The position numbers and the translations under genes are program-made. This document shows, in pieces, positions 33,402 to 45,111 of a stretch of DNA of 64,000 nucleotides. Numbering within the stretch: position 1 is the stretch's first letter; each line of letters begins with the position of its first letter. The notes beneath the pieces were generated by a model, which worked only from the letters and a program-made list of their open reading frames with translations, was not told the DNA's origin and did no database searches. The stretch covers positions 6,976,594 through 7,040,593 of the forward strand of contig NW_020653200.1 of NCBI RefSeq assembly GCF_003589595.1. The letters are read 5' to 3'. Origin of the DNA: Hyposmocoma kahamanoa (taxonomy: Eukaryota > Arthropoda > Insecta > Lepidoptera > Cosmopterigidae).

Positions 33402-33598
33402 CTTGGCAATAGTACAGTCAGTAAACAAAAATAAGGTTATGTGAAAGAAAATTAAATAGAATAAAACTCTTACTGTTCACATGAAGTCATAAACAGGAGG
33501 CAAATAATATTAGAAATTTTTAAATATTGAAAGGATTATTAAGAAATCGTTTTGAAACATATTAAAAAATTACATTTAAAAGAAAGTTACACAAGTGA

Positions 33599-33633
33599 GC
33601 GTGTGTGCGTGTGCGTGTGCGAGTGTGTGTGTA

Positions 33634-33687
<54 letters not shown>

Positions 33688-33697
33688 NNNNNNNNNN

Positions 33698-33751
<54 letters not shown>

Positions 33752-33760
33752 GTATGCGTG
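33599..33760. repeat. (GT)n microsatellite with 10-N gap
   Basis: A long GT array with some GC and AT interruptions at both ends contains a 10-N gap at 33688-33697. Confidence 0.95.
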
Positions 33761-33789
33761 TCTGAAAGGAAATCTATTTTTCTTTTATG

Positions 33790-34460
33790 ACCTATTTATG
33801 ATATGAGAACACGCACGGGTACTAATAATTGTAGATCTGCTGATATCAAATGTTATTTGTATTTCAATTTGTAGAAGAGATTTACGGTTATGGCCAACGC
33901 AATAAGCACATACAAGGAGTAAAGACCGATATGTGATCTCAACAACAATGTACACATTAATCTGTTACAATCTTACTCATTATGTAGAAAGCGTTGATTA
34001 CGTAGTGTGCGTATTTTCTTGTCTGTTTTTCAAAAGGTTAAGCGTTTAATCTTTTGAGTAATTATTAAGGGTAATTTCGAGCTTTCAAAATGTTACTTTA
34101 AGGTTGTGCACGATAAAGTTGTCCAAACAACTTTAAGATTTGATCTCTGATCAAAGATAAATTTAAGTTTGTTCAACTGTAGATTAATTAAGAAGGAGAA
34201 ACTTCACGGGATGAGAACAAATGGAGGCTGTGGCCGCTCTGCTACAATAACATAATTATTTAAAATAAATTTGCCTCTCAGCCTTAATGAAAATGGCGTC
34301 AAAAGCTGCTTGGGTCAGATTACGCCGTTAAAGTGGCTATTAGAGCTTGAGAAATTAGCGATGAACACAAAAACATCATTGCCATCGTCCCTTTATTCCC
34401 TTTGTTGCTTGTTGTTATAGTGATGTTGTTATGCCATACGCTATCTTTGGTGGTTGCATA
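33790..34460. other. Unassigned intronic DNA
   Basis: No recognised features. The open reading seen left of 34466 is intron read-through of the next exon. Confidence 0.5.
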
Positions 34461-34465
34461 CTTAC

Positions 34466-34589
34466 TTGGCGTAATTTTTTCTGGTTCTAAAAAGCTTTCA
34501 GATTCCGGATCATTCATTTCGCCGTTAAGGTAGCGTTGTTCTACGTCAATGAAGTGGCCCATGGTCACCACCGTGACCGAGAAGTATAC
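34466..34589 (-). CDS. Host gene, second coding exon (first membrane segment and loop)
   Basis: This 124-nt minus-strand exon has acceptor ctgttttag and donor gtaagtatg. It has 41 codons in phase 0 plus one overhanging base. It begins VYFSVTVVTMGHFIDV, completing the first membrane helix started in exon 39733-39816, and continues as an acidic hydrophilic loop (MNDPESESFLEPEKITP). The acidic block after the first helix is what I would expect of the lumenal loop in LAPTM4/DUF7027-type four-helix proteins of insects. Confidence 0.8.
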
Positions 34590-35104
34590 CTAAAACAGAA
34601 TAAAGGAAATTTTTATTTTGAACTTATTTTAAATTTTGACTACATTATTCCGAACCAAAGTGTTACCTACAGCAGAAATAAGAAATGTGTGTGAAAGGAT
34701 TCAATATTAGGAGAGCTTACTAGTGCTTTTGGTTTATTATGATATATGTTTGTTTTTAAGTTATAAAACAAAATATTCATAACATTCATAGCTTTAACGT
34801 GGACTTATAATTAGGAGGTACGGGATTTTCTTGCAAACAGCAATACCGAAAGGACGTGCCCATGGTATATATGGCGAACCAACAACAAGCTGCTAGACAA
34901 CAATTAGATCTTTTATTATAGTGATTTCTCTGTTGTCCATATACGTTCAAAACAGCTCATTATTTACTATCAAGAACATCGACAGCACTGCAACAGTGAC
35001 CGCATGTCAGCCACACAGCTTTATTTTAAACTCGTTGACCCCAAACTCTTTCGGATACCTACCATCTATGAAATAACATACAATTTTAATTTGATATTAT
35101 ATTT

Positions 35105-35465
35105 TATCATACCAAATGACGGGACGAACAAGTCGTGCCCCTGATGAAAAGTGACACGCCTATCGCAAATATTTTTATTTTAGGGGCATAGCCACTGCTC
35201 CCATTACCCTGAGACATATATAGATGATAGTTTCACCAGCACCCTTACCCTTCCAAACGGTAACACAATAATGTTCACTTACTTCTTGGCAACAGAAATA
35301 GGTAAGATAGCAGTACTTCCCTGTAGGGCTAGCACGACAAGACGCGACTGGCGCGAAAGCGACATAAAGCGCGACATCTCTGTGCGAGAATAACAGTATG
35401 TCGCTCTCGCCCTATCGCTAGCACCCTACTCGACGAACTCTTTTACAAGGTGCTTTACAGCTTCT
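35105..35465 (-). repeat. Family A copy A7 with nested insertion
   Basis: Minus orientation, from caaatgacgggacgaacaag to the degenerate head near tttacagcttctac. It is interrupted after cagtacttccctg by about 105 bp (35324-35430). The region after gtgacacgcctatcgc is also diverged. Confidence 0.75.
35324..35430. mobile_element. Small MITE-like insertion inside family A
   Basis: It begins tagggctagcacgacaag and ends cgctagcacccta, giving imperfect inverted ends (tagggctagc against tagggtgctagc). Further in, gcgaaagcgacata faces tatgtcgctctcgc, extending the inverted homology. The rest is GC-rich and noncoding. TA at both outer ends would suit a TA target duplication, but the exact boundary is uncertain by a few bases. 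Confidence 0.6.
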
Positions 35466-35692
35466 ACAAATCTTGTCATCAATCGTGGTGAGGTAAATTT
35501 GCGAATAAAAATCCTTTTAAGTTCCTCAAAATTTAACTACTATCAAATTTTACTACAAGGCATATTTAATGCTCCGCTAAAACTGACGTTAATTTATACC
35601 CTTAACTGACTGATTGGTCCTTTAATTACTTGGTTAACTTAATCTCTAACCGGTACCATTCTGACTCAAATCTTAAGCAAGCTAAGCAGTAA

Positions 35693-35745
35693 GACGAGCA
35701 TTATTGCGTTCCGGTTTGGAAGGGGTAAATTTTAGTGTAACTTAC
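35693..35745 (+). repeat. Family A fragment A8
   Basis: Short match aagcagtaagacgagcatta and gcgttccggtttggaagggg to the first half of family A, plus orientation. Confidence 0.5.
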
Positions 35746-35749
35746 ATAA

Positions 35750-38545
35750 TAGCCGACCAATACCAAACCGGAAATAACCCATCGTAAAACTACTGATAAC
35801 GTGTTAGGAGGATAATCAATTACGAAATTAAGCTACCCATAATTCGCCTGCAAATTTCACATCCGTACGTTAACCCCAACAACAACTTAATAAGTAGGTA
35901 TTATTAAAGGAATCGTTGCAAAAAAGAAACTGATCATAAATTCCTTTTTAAATAAATCCACAAAACCTGGCATGGAAATTAAAATTGACACCAGATTCGA
36001 ACGAAAAACAAAAATAACTTTGTTATTCAAAGTTATTTTTGTTTTTCGTTAAACTGCCCAGTTAAACATTTCCTGTTCTGACTTAGTTAGGTGTATTGTG
36101 CTGTATACAGGCTTACAAACACTAAAATACTAAATTTATTGTCAACAACACATTCTTTGGTCAACAAAGCCAATAACATAGCAAAAAACTTCCATTTGCC
36201 AAATAGTATAAAGACAACCGAAAACTAACAACGAAGATATTTCTGTTTCTTCCTTTTTTATACTTAAGACAACACAATCTTTTTGTCTTAATTATAATAT
36301 TTTTGGTTTTAATTATTACAATTAAAGATTCATTTTCTAAACAATTTCCAGCAATGGTCGGTAATGTTACAAATCATTAATAATAGAGCTAAGAGCAATT
36401 TAGTATTGTACAATGAAACATTTGCAAACAATTGCTCTAGGACCTAGTGAGCTCGGATAAATGTTATCAGGTCTACAAGAAACTCATCTGGATAATATTT
36501 GGAGGCGATGAACGACCAAAAGAAAAATAAGGTAGTGCCAGTTTAATAAACGATTCCGTTTGATACGAATATTTTGAATGTTTCAATCAAATCCAAACTT
36601 AACGCCGCAGTCATTCATAAATATGGAGAGGAGCCTACTTTTTCACAATTCTGCATTTTCGAAATGTTGGCGAGACGCTTGCCTAGTGGGTTATAAATAG
36701 AAGGTAAAAGGGGAAGAAATTGAAATTCACTTTGCGATCGTAAGGAATGTATTTTTACAATGCCAACTGAGAACAAAAAACAAACGTCAAAAGGAATACA
36801 AAATTAAAAGATTTCAAAATTTTAAACTATATCAAAAAACTGCTCGCGCACACCTCCTTTCCCCTCAATTATTGTTTAAATGACGATCACATTATCTTTG
36901 ACATTATATTTTAAATTTGTAGTACTTTGATATTTATAATATGAAGTAAATGATTCCATTCCATTCAATTATTTCAGGATACTGTAAAAATTAAAAATAT
37001 GCTGAATACGAATTGTATGCTTATTATTTGAGAAATAGCTAAGCAAATCCTTTCGTGGAAGTTACAATGTGAGCGGATGCTAAGAAAGCTTCACTCGCTA
37101 CACTTCAGTAATAATAAAAGATGTATCGAACTCAGTAAATAATACTCTTTAGAAATGTACACGTGGTTTTGAATTATTCCTAAATGCATGCATCCATTCG
37201 TATCCGAAGATTTGATGCTCACACTAGGATGAAACTACATTTATAAAACATTAAATAGGAGACGGCCTCGTCCACTTCAAGTCGAATTCAAGTAGTCGCC
37301 TAAGTGCTTATCAGTTTGTAGTGTGATATCATAGACCTGTTATAGAAATAGAAATATTCTCGTCTTCATTATTACGCGTTCATAAGAAACGCTCTTATTG
37401 TTCCTAATTCCTGGAAGAGGTCATATTGGTGCAGATCTTTACGCATAAACTGTGGAAAGTCAATAGCTGGGTGTACAAGTAACTGGTCAATATAAGACAA
37501 TGCGACAGAAAAAACCAAAACGCACATAATGTCGATGAAAGGTAAACCGCATTACCGAGGAAAATGAGTCAGCCACGCGAAGTGTAATGATGTAATTTGT
37601 ACAGGAACACAGTAACACACTGTGCTTTCAGAAACGGTAATCAACAAAATATAATAAATAAAACACATTAAAGCAACTATAAATTATAACTACAAAGTCC
37701 TGAACGAAATAAAAACTGAAAATATTAATTCAAAATTACAATCGACAAACTAGACTGAACGTAACAGCTTTGAAATTAACAAACAAAGTCCCTCCGAGAA
37801 CGTTAATTCTCCGTGAAGTTATGCGGAGAGAACTTCTTACAAAATCTATAGTCATATCTTTAGTCATGAAAGTACAAAAGGGAATCTTCTTTATATATCC
37901 ACATATAAGGAGTCAATTAATATACAAACATTTAAAGTGAAAGAAACCCGCAAAATTATTTGCTCAATTTCACAAAATAAGGTTGCAGAATAATAGCTTT
38001 TTGAATGATAATTGCGTACAGATTTAAAAATCTAATCAATTGCAAAACTCAAATAAGATCTTTATTCCAAAATTTAATTGGATGGCTGAATTGCAGAAAA
38101 GTGAAGATCTTAATGTTTCACTAATAAGAGAAAAACAAGATAAGATATCATAAGTTCAAATTCCGATCTTAGAGGTTATTAAAGATAGGATTACACGCCG
38201 GCTCAAAAAAGATACCATCGCCGGCAGGCACTAAATTGTGCCCGAATTATATAAAGTTACCCCGGAACATTTCATTTAACTTTAGTGAATGCCGTATTGA
38301 AGGATTTTTGGATAAATAACGCCATTGCTGAAGAACATTTCCCTAAACATACGAAGGATATTAGAAGAATATCAACATCGGAAAACGCATATAAGTTTAC
38401 TCTTGATTATGTTAGACGAGATTAAAATATCTAAATAATTATCTAACCACTTTTCTTGATAGTAGATTACAAGCGACTATATTCTCACGATTAAGAGAAT
38501 TTATTAAAACCATTAGAAGAAATGAATAGAAAATATAGGTAAACG
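35750..38545. other. AT-rich intronic DNA with one perfect hairpin
   Basis: No exon recognised. The hairpin at 36000-36050 is listed separately. A weak protein-like stretch at 38190-38330 could not be assigned to a family. Confidence 0.45.
36000..36050. repeat. Perfect 23-bp hairpin
   Basis: Left arm aacgaaaaacaaaaataact(ttg) at 36000-36022 is exactly complementary to 36028-36050, with a 5-nt loop (ttatt). Low GC. It matches no repeat family in the window. Confidence 0.9.
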
Positions 38546-38559
38546 CACTCATTATTTAC

Positions 38560-39190
38560 AGAGCTTTTGACACTGTCGACCTTCAAACAATAAACGATAT
38601 CCTGCCCAACCGTACGCCTTTTAGAAATAAAATTATTCAAGCGTAGATGAATGGGGAAACTTTAATTTAGGGGTATGGCCAAATCTCAGTAACTATAAAA
38701 GTGAAAGGACAATCATTTTGTGTATGACTTACTCTAACGAATTCAAAATGGATTTTTAAACCATTCAATCAAACTGCCACAACGTTTACCTTTCGCAGAC
38801 AACTCAATTATGGTTGGTATCAATCACCGTTCTAGGTAGGATAATAACATGGCAAAGATTTACTTACAACAGCCGAACTTTTCACTTAATTCGAAAGAAA
38901 ATTTCAGCTTTTGATCCGCGACCTTTTTGGTCCTCAACCTCAAGAATTGCCTCACTAAAATGTTGACAGGATACTTCAATATCCATTGAGGAAACAAAAT
39001 GCCTTAGATTTTTTTGAGATTTTTATTACAGCTCAACGTAATCGCAGAGTCAATTATGAAATGTTTAACCAATTTATAGAACATTATAGACAACATTGAA
39101 GGCGATACGGAAGATATATTTGCTCCACTTCCGAGCAGTGGATAGGCATAGGATAAAAATCAAGGAAATTCTGGTATACAAGGCAATAAC
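38560..39190 (+). pseudogene. Heavily decayed LINE reverse-transcriptase relic
   Basis: Pieces in order: YRAFDTVDLQTINDIL (motif A, catalytic Asp kept), LPFADNSIMVGIN (motif C, FADD changed to FADN), and near 39090 KAIRKIYLLHFRAVDRHR and KIKEILVYK, which match the C-terminal LINE block (KRA-R-I, then a hydrophobic LTVPS-like region). Many stops separate them. This is the oldest-looking LINE copy in the window. Confidence 0.6.
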
Positions 39191-39484
39191 AAATTATTAT
39201 TTTTTTATGAAAAATAATATAATATCTGTCCCAATCTTAGCTGCGATAGCCCTGCTGCACTGCTGCCACTGTCTACCTGGTATATCCAGTTTGTGGAATG
39301 TTGGTTAACCTTTGCAATTATAATACTAAACTTTAATTTGTTCATTCGAGGTTCATATAAATAGCTGCGCCATCATCAGAACCCTATTGACAGCACTTGC
39401 GATTGATTCGTTTGATTTTGACGTTCGTACGTTTGTACTACAATTATTCACAAGGAAATGGACTTTTGGGACAATTAAACTTTT

Positions 39485-39531
39485 CTTAATATTTTTTAAT
39501 GTCGATGCAGACGACATTGAAAAATATTAAG
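39485..39531. repeat. 20-bp near-perfect hairpin
   Basis: Arms cttaatattttttaatgtcg (39485-39504) and 39512-39531 pair with one mismatch around a 7-nt loop. No parent element was identified. Confidence 0.8.
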
Positions 39532-39732
39532 TAAAGTCTCACAGTTCAAGTTCACAAGACTTTTAAGCGGTTTTCTTCTGAAATAGAGAAGTAGGCCATG
39601 TTCGTACATAGGCTTTTTTTACCATAATTCTCTATGACATTACTATGCGACTAAATATTCTACTTGTGCGTTGTGAATGAATTCGCATCAAATACAGATT
39701 ATTCTACAAGTAACGTGATTTTTATATCTTAC

Positions 39733-39816
39733 CATCGTGTAGAGTGCAGCTGCGTAGCACCCTTTGCGCAAACTGCGCCAGCAGCAACATGACTGTATGA
39801 TCGGCATCTTCACAAT
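39733..39816 (-). CDS. Host gene, first coding exon: multi-pass membrane protein, LAPTM4/DUF7027-like
   Basis: This minus-strand exon runs from acceptor tttgttgcag at 39817 to donor gtaagatat. After nine untranslated bases it has ATG at 39807 and 25 codons: MPIIQSCCCWRSLRKGCYAA then ALYTM. The order of a short cytosolic N-terminus with a CCCW cluster, basic residues, a first helix, an acidic loop and further helices (in later exons) resembles insect LAPTM4/DUF7027 proteins, which are small four-helix proteins of endosome and lysosome membranes. The assembled part is 127 codons and three helices, so the fourth helix and C-tail are outside the window. The upstream 5' untranslated exon was not found. 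Family naming is tentative; the exon structure is well supported. Confidence 0.75.
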
Positions 39817-39933
39817 CTGCAACAAAAATAGTGTTTTAATGTTTTTAAAAATTACCGTTTAGTGGTGTACTGCTGATCAGACAATCGGGCTCTATACCTT
39901 GAGGTTTTCAAATAATCATCGAACGTCTTAACA

Positions 39934-40204
39934 CATAGTTTCCCAAGTGGTCCCTACCCAGTGGGCGCTAGGTAGGGGCCTCGGAAGCAAGTGGGGGCGC
40001 TGACGCTGTCCAAGAGGTGCTACCGGATTTGAAAAAAAAAATCAGAATTATCTATGTAAACTACATTACATAATATTTTTTTTTTCATTGTGATTTTTTG
40101 TCTTAAGTTAATATCAAAAATACGTATTTTCAGTCTTTTTTTTAGTAGCGGGCGTTGAAATTTTTTTATCGTGGGCGGTAGGCTAAAAAGTTTGGAAACT
40201 TGTG
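39934..40204. mobile_element. hAT-type MITE with 8-bp TSD
   Basis: The ends catagtttcccaagtgg and aagtttggaaacttgtg are imperfect inverted repeats of the CAGTGGTTCCCAAAC type known from hAT elements. Flanks tcttaaca (39926-39933) and tcctaaca (40205-40212) differ at one position, fitting an old 8-bp duplication. Inside are ggggcgctgacgctg and gtgggcggtaggcta blocks. No transposase. Confidence 0.72.
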
Positions 40205-40214
40205 TCCTAACATA

Positions 40215-43075
40215 AACATCGAACCCATTCCTACACCTTCAAAACGATTAAATAGTTTACCCATAATTAGCTTTGTTTCTTTTTACTAGTTGCTTTGTAG
40301 TTTACTATTATTAGTTAAAATATTATTATGTTAATATTAAAAAAAAATATTTTTTTTAAAAACATTCTTAATAATAATAATCACATTATTACACTTCAGA
40401 GTTTGGACCGATCTCATTCTATTCTTATGAATTTAAATTTTGATGTCAAAGTTCGTGCACTTGACTCTAAACAAAATCAAACAGTATGTTACTTTACACG
40501 CACACTTGAATTTAGTTACATACATTTGTATTTTGTAGATATGCGCAATGCAGTAGTACAGTAACAAAGAGGTAAAAGCTTTGTTTGAGATTTAGCTGAA
40601 AACGCACGAACTGTTGTTTGTTTCATTTAAAAAAATATCATGTTAAATTAATTGAAATTAAGCGGGTTCTTTTAGCGATAATGGTAATAATGGTAATTAC
40701 AAGTTTACCATTATTACTTGAGATCGTTAATTAAATTGAGAGAACTGCTGCGACGTGCGTGTGATATAGTCACCGTTAAACTTTAGTATAATAAACATAC
40801 ACGAAGTTAAACGTGATAGGCATTATTTCGTGATTGGTTTGTGTATCATTTATAGGTATGTTTCTGACGTGTCTGAGCGGTACGATGTAGGTATGGGATT
40901 TCGGGGCCTTGCGAAATCGATTACAAATGAAATAACCATATCGACGGTTGATATTCTGGAATTGCTAGTTTAAATACACATAAAATCAAGATAGGAAAAG
41001 GTTTAAATGGAATATCGCTGCCTATTTACAATATTCTGAAGCTGAAAATATTGTAAAGTCTCACGTATAAAATCTTCTATAAAACCCACCTACTCGTATA
41101 TAGTTATAAGTTTATTTAAATATAAACACAAAAATAATTTATTAATAATTTATATTTATGTGGCATTACACAAAATCAACAGTAGTCTATACTAGATAAA
41201 GAACAAATAATAAAAAAAATAGATAAACCTCTACCTTTAACCCATCCTGTAACGATAGAAAATAGCATCAAAGGCTGTGTCCCGAGCACCATGTCTAGGA
41301 GGCTGACAAGGCTTCCTCTTCGAACGGCCAAGCTTATTCTTTGGCGGAACTAGCTGCCTGCCCCAGCGACGTAGATTATGTATAAAGAATGAAATATTTT
41401 AATTATGGAGTAACTGGCATGAATACTAGAGATTTCTGATTAATACGCGTACAAAACTTGAATATAATAACGGGCCTTGAAGTTCGGGTCAACCACAATT
41501 ATATAAGATAACGAATGAATAAATATAATGAGAAAGAAAAGATAAAAAAAGAAAGAAAAGGTAATAATGATAAAGAATACGAATGAAATACAAAAGATGA
41601 ATTAAATTTCTTTTTCGATATCTAATCGAACGATTCGGTTAAAATCGGTTTGAATCGGGGGTTTGGGCAGTTTAACTGGCACTTGCAGTACGTCAATATT
41701 AGATGTTAACGGCGTTAGTTGCCTGGTCAGAAGGTAGAAGACGGAGTTGAACCGCGATTCTCCGCTAATCGACTGCAGGGAGGAAGGGATATCAGGTAGC
41801 TGGGCGTTCGTACAAAAGTCCTCTTTGCTCCATTGTGCTAGTAGGCAACCGGATAAAAGGGAACTAGAAAAATTCCCCAGAGGGTTGGGGCGGGCGGCGG
41901 AGTCCCCGCGATCTCTAACTCTATCCCCCTTCTGTGTAGCTTATACTAACAATCACTGGAACTCGTAGAAATCTCTCTCTCGTAAAAATTTTGCGATTCC
42001 TTCTCGATGCCATATTACGCCCTATCTCAAAGCAATCTAATGAACATGAAATCTCGTCGTGCACTTCATTTTGGTTGTCTTCTTTTCGGAACAATAAAAT
42101 GAACGGTACTGAATAAATTTGCTTTCTTTCTTTCTTTCAGAATCCCAAAGACGTGGAAGATAACTAATATGCATGCTTCAGTACTCGAACAGCAGAAAAT
42201 ACTTGTTTTCTTCCTCAAACCCAATTTCCTGCTAACCTGCTATGTTAACAGATAAGTCAATCTGTGGTATGGCTCATTGTCGGATAATAATTTATGGTGA
42301 TTAGAAATCCATAATATTACTTAATTCGTACCAAAAACCCACTCGAAACGTTAAAATTTACGAGTTAACTTCCACTCTAATTCATAAATGTAAATCTATC
42401 ACATTCATTCTCAGACTACAAGAGTTCGTAAACTCGTATGCGTGTTCAGAATTCTGTGGCATGTAAATGATTTTAGCATACGTTACGTGACTTATTCTGT
42501 CATTTAGAGTGGTGCGCTACGCAGGAACTGAGTACATGAAACTACTGGGAATAAACGCGCAACTTGACTTGAAAACATTTATTTCAAAAAATTTGTTTAT
42601 GATTAAAAAGCTTAACCGGAATACAATTTTTTCTTATTTCTTTTTTCACAGCACAGCATATTTGCGCGAGCAAAATTGAACATTACTCCCATAGACTTGA
42701 CATGGTGCGTATAGATTTGAATATTTACAGATGGGAGTTGAAAATTTGGGCTTCGGTACGATCTGTAGAATTGTATTATTTATGCTTGTTTCAAATTTCG
42801 TGCATATCGGTTGGGGAACGGCCGAGTAATTTCGTTTGTTGGTTCTGCACGTTGATTGGATGTCTACTTTTTATCGAAAATAAATATCTACTATTTATGT
42901 ACAACAGATAAAGTCGAAACAAATGCAGGCAATTTCTAAAGCTAAGATGGTGAAATTTTAACATACAGGACACCGACTCCTGTAACACAGGTTATATCTA
43001 GCTCAAGTGTTAGGGGCTTCATTATTATGTTGTAACTATAATAAAATTTGGAATTTATATTAATTCAAATCATAT
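40215..43075. other. AT-rich DNA upstream of the host gene's first coding exon
   Basis: No gene recognised. A small hairpin gtaataatggtaa/ttaccattattac lies at 40684-40717. A minus-strand reading at 41275-41385 (LAVRRGSLVSLLDMVLGT) is weakly protein-like but unassigned. The 5' untranslated exon and promoter of the host gene may lie in or beyond this stretch. Confidence 0.4.
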
Positions 43076-43079
43076 GATA

Positions 43080-43230
43080 CTCTACTCTGATAGCGTCCTC
43101 CTCTCTACCGAAATTGCTGTGCCCAACAGGGTCCACAATTGATGCTCATCGATATAAGTTTTTCATCTCTGTATTTTTACATTGTGGAATGCAATAAATT
43201 ACTGATTACTGATTGATTACTGATTACTCT
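43080..43230 (+). repeat. Probable LINE 3' end with (ATTACTG)n tail
   Basis: A block containing gcgtcctcctctctaccgaa and tttttacattgtggaatgca ends in aataaattactgattactga with further ATTACTG-like units. The layout is that of a LINE 3' end with a short tandem tail. Confidence 0.45.
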
Positions 43231-43639
43231 TATGTAAACATAAGGCGTCTGACACTGCCATGACAAGACCGGCTCGGTCTTGTCTTGTCTATATTATTGT
43301 ATATCAACAATAATACACCTTCTTACTGGTCTAAATATATCACACCACTTCACTTTCATGATACATGCCACGCCTAAATAACTGAGTTAACTTTCTTCAT
43401 CTTACATTTTTCTTAGTCCCAAATGAACAGTTGTACTATACTGGTTTTTCGGACTACAGAGTAGGTACCATTTACTATTTTTTAGATAACCATACGAATT
43501 ACCTGGGGCTTAAAAAGGACGCATTGGCAGAATCATAATGTGATTAATTGAAAATTCATATTATGAATTTTCAAACAAAACAAAAAACGCAAATAGATTA
43601 ATTGCATTAGATACATCAATTGTAGGCAATTCATAATAT

Positions 43640-43765
43640 GAATTGTCAATGAATGTCAAAGTCAAATAATCATTAACTCCAAAGGTAAAATTTTTACTCT
43701 CCTTGAGAAGAACGAGCAAGGAACTCTAGGGATTGCTATTTTCAAATAAAATTAAAGGCAATGGA
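43640..43765 (-). repeat. LINE 3' untranslated fragment, Daphne-like
   Basis: The block ccttgagaagaacgagcaag resembles ccctgagaagaatgagcaag in the 3' region of the LINE at 22014-22725. No coding part remains. Two 23-bp near-palindromes (around 43550 and 43626) flank it. Confidence 0.45.
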
Positions 43766-43769
43766 ATAC

Positions 43770-44700
43770 ACTTTGAATCATGATTGTGTGGAATTTAGAC
43801 TCATGTTGTCTTCCCGTACATCTGTATCTAACACATACTCTTCAATTTTGTAATATGACTTTCAATTAGAATACTTTTAATGTAAGTTTGAAACTTAGGA
43901 AATAATAATCTTAATATATGCTCCGGAATCTTAATATAAAAACGTATACCTACAGTTCCCCATAATAGAATCATTTACCTTAGTTAAACAAAATCGTGTT
44001 ACCATGAGTTTGGACTTAGTCCTGAAGGTTAATATTATGGACATCTTCTTAATGAAATCATGTATTAATTTTTACGGGCATAATAAATATTTGAGTAAAT
44101 GTCATATTATGATGATGATATGAGTACCAGAGCACCTTCTTCCACCTAGGCCACTATCCAGAACACTCAGAGCAGAACTAATTTAGAAAACTTCATTCCC
44201 AAATTGATACTACCGGGAATCGATCGATCCACAGCGCAAACAGAGGTCGTCGAGATTCGGGTCGAGATTGACGTTTACCGGCAGTGGCAGAAACAATGCT
44301 ATCCGTTGATATAGTTAAATCATTTGTAGGGTCTGGATGTTGCCTATCTGGTCAGCGATCAATCACTAACTAATTAAGTTCCGTAACTATTTATCTCTGT
44401 GGATGTTATCAATAAATTGCTGATAAAACAGTCTTATACAAATTATAAAATGAAAATACATTTAATTTATTACTAAACCCTGCCCTGTACTTATAAGTAA
44501 ACAAGGAAAAGGTTTATACCTTCTGCAAAGACGAGCAATGCTTAATTAAAAACATATTTGTTTTTTTACTACACAATTCCACAACCGCTACCGCTATATG
44601 ACTTCACTATAATACTGTAATTATGTAAGTAATAATAAAATAATAATAAATAAATATATATAATGAACTTAAACAAAACAAAGAAAGATTGAACAATTAA
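43770..44700. other. Unassigned DNA
   Basis: No gene recognised. The block gggaatcgatcgatccac...agaggtcgtcga near 44215 is tRNA/SINE-like but too short to assign. Confidence 0.4.
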
Positions 44701-44706
44701 TGATGA

Positions 44707-45030
44707 GCATACAAAACCATTTTAAAATCTGATTTGCTGTTGTGACTTTTAAACTCCTGCAAAGAAGAATCAAATATGTCAACTTCATTACACTTTGCAT
44801 TGTATAAGGAACAAGTCCTTTTTATGAAACTGTACATGTCTAACTCAACTTAACAACAAAAACATCTTTTTTACGATTTGCTCTTTCATCGTAATAAATA
44901 TATTTTTCAAATAAAGGGCGTCTACAATGTTATGCAAAATTTTATATAAATATACGTTGTAAAGAACAAGCATGAAAGTCTGGTTCGTACGAGCCACCTC
45001 ACACTGGTATAGAGTACAACACGAAGGATA
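44707..45030 (-). pseudogene. LINE C-terminal relic
   Basis: The minus strand reads LVLYNVYLYKILHNIVDALY (first block), then after frame changes RTCSLYNAKCNEVDIFDSS and LQEFKSHNSKSD. The Y-YKILHN-VD and VDIFDSSLQEFK-S blocks are the usual end of a LINE protein. Frameshifts occur between them. The reverse-transcriptase core is missing. Confidence 0.6.
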
Positions 45031-45111
45031 CACAAGCTGTAACAGAAAGGTGTAGTCATAGTTCAAGGTCATATTCAGTTAATGGTATGAAACATATTTG
45101 TATTGTTAGCG

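Noticed and set aside
41747..41968. Open frame of 73 codons
   Set aside because: No recognisable domain and no splice support.
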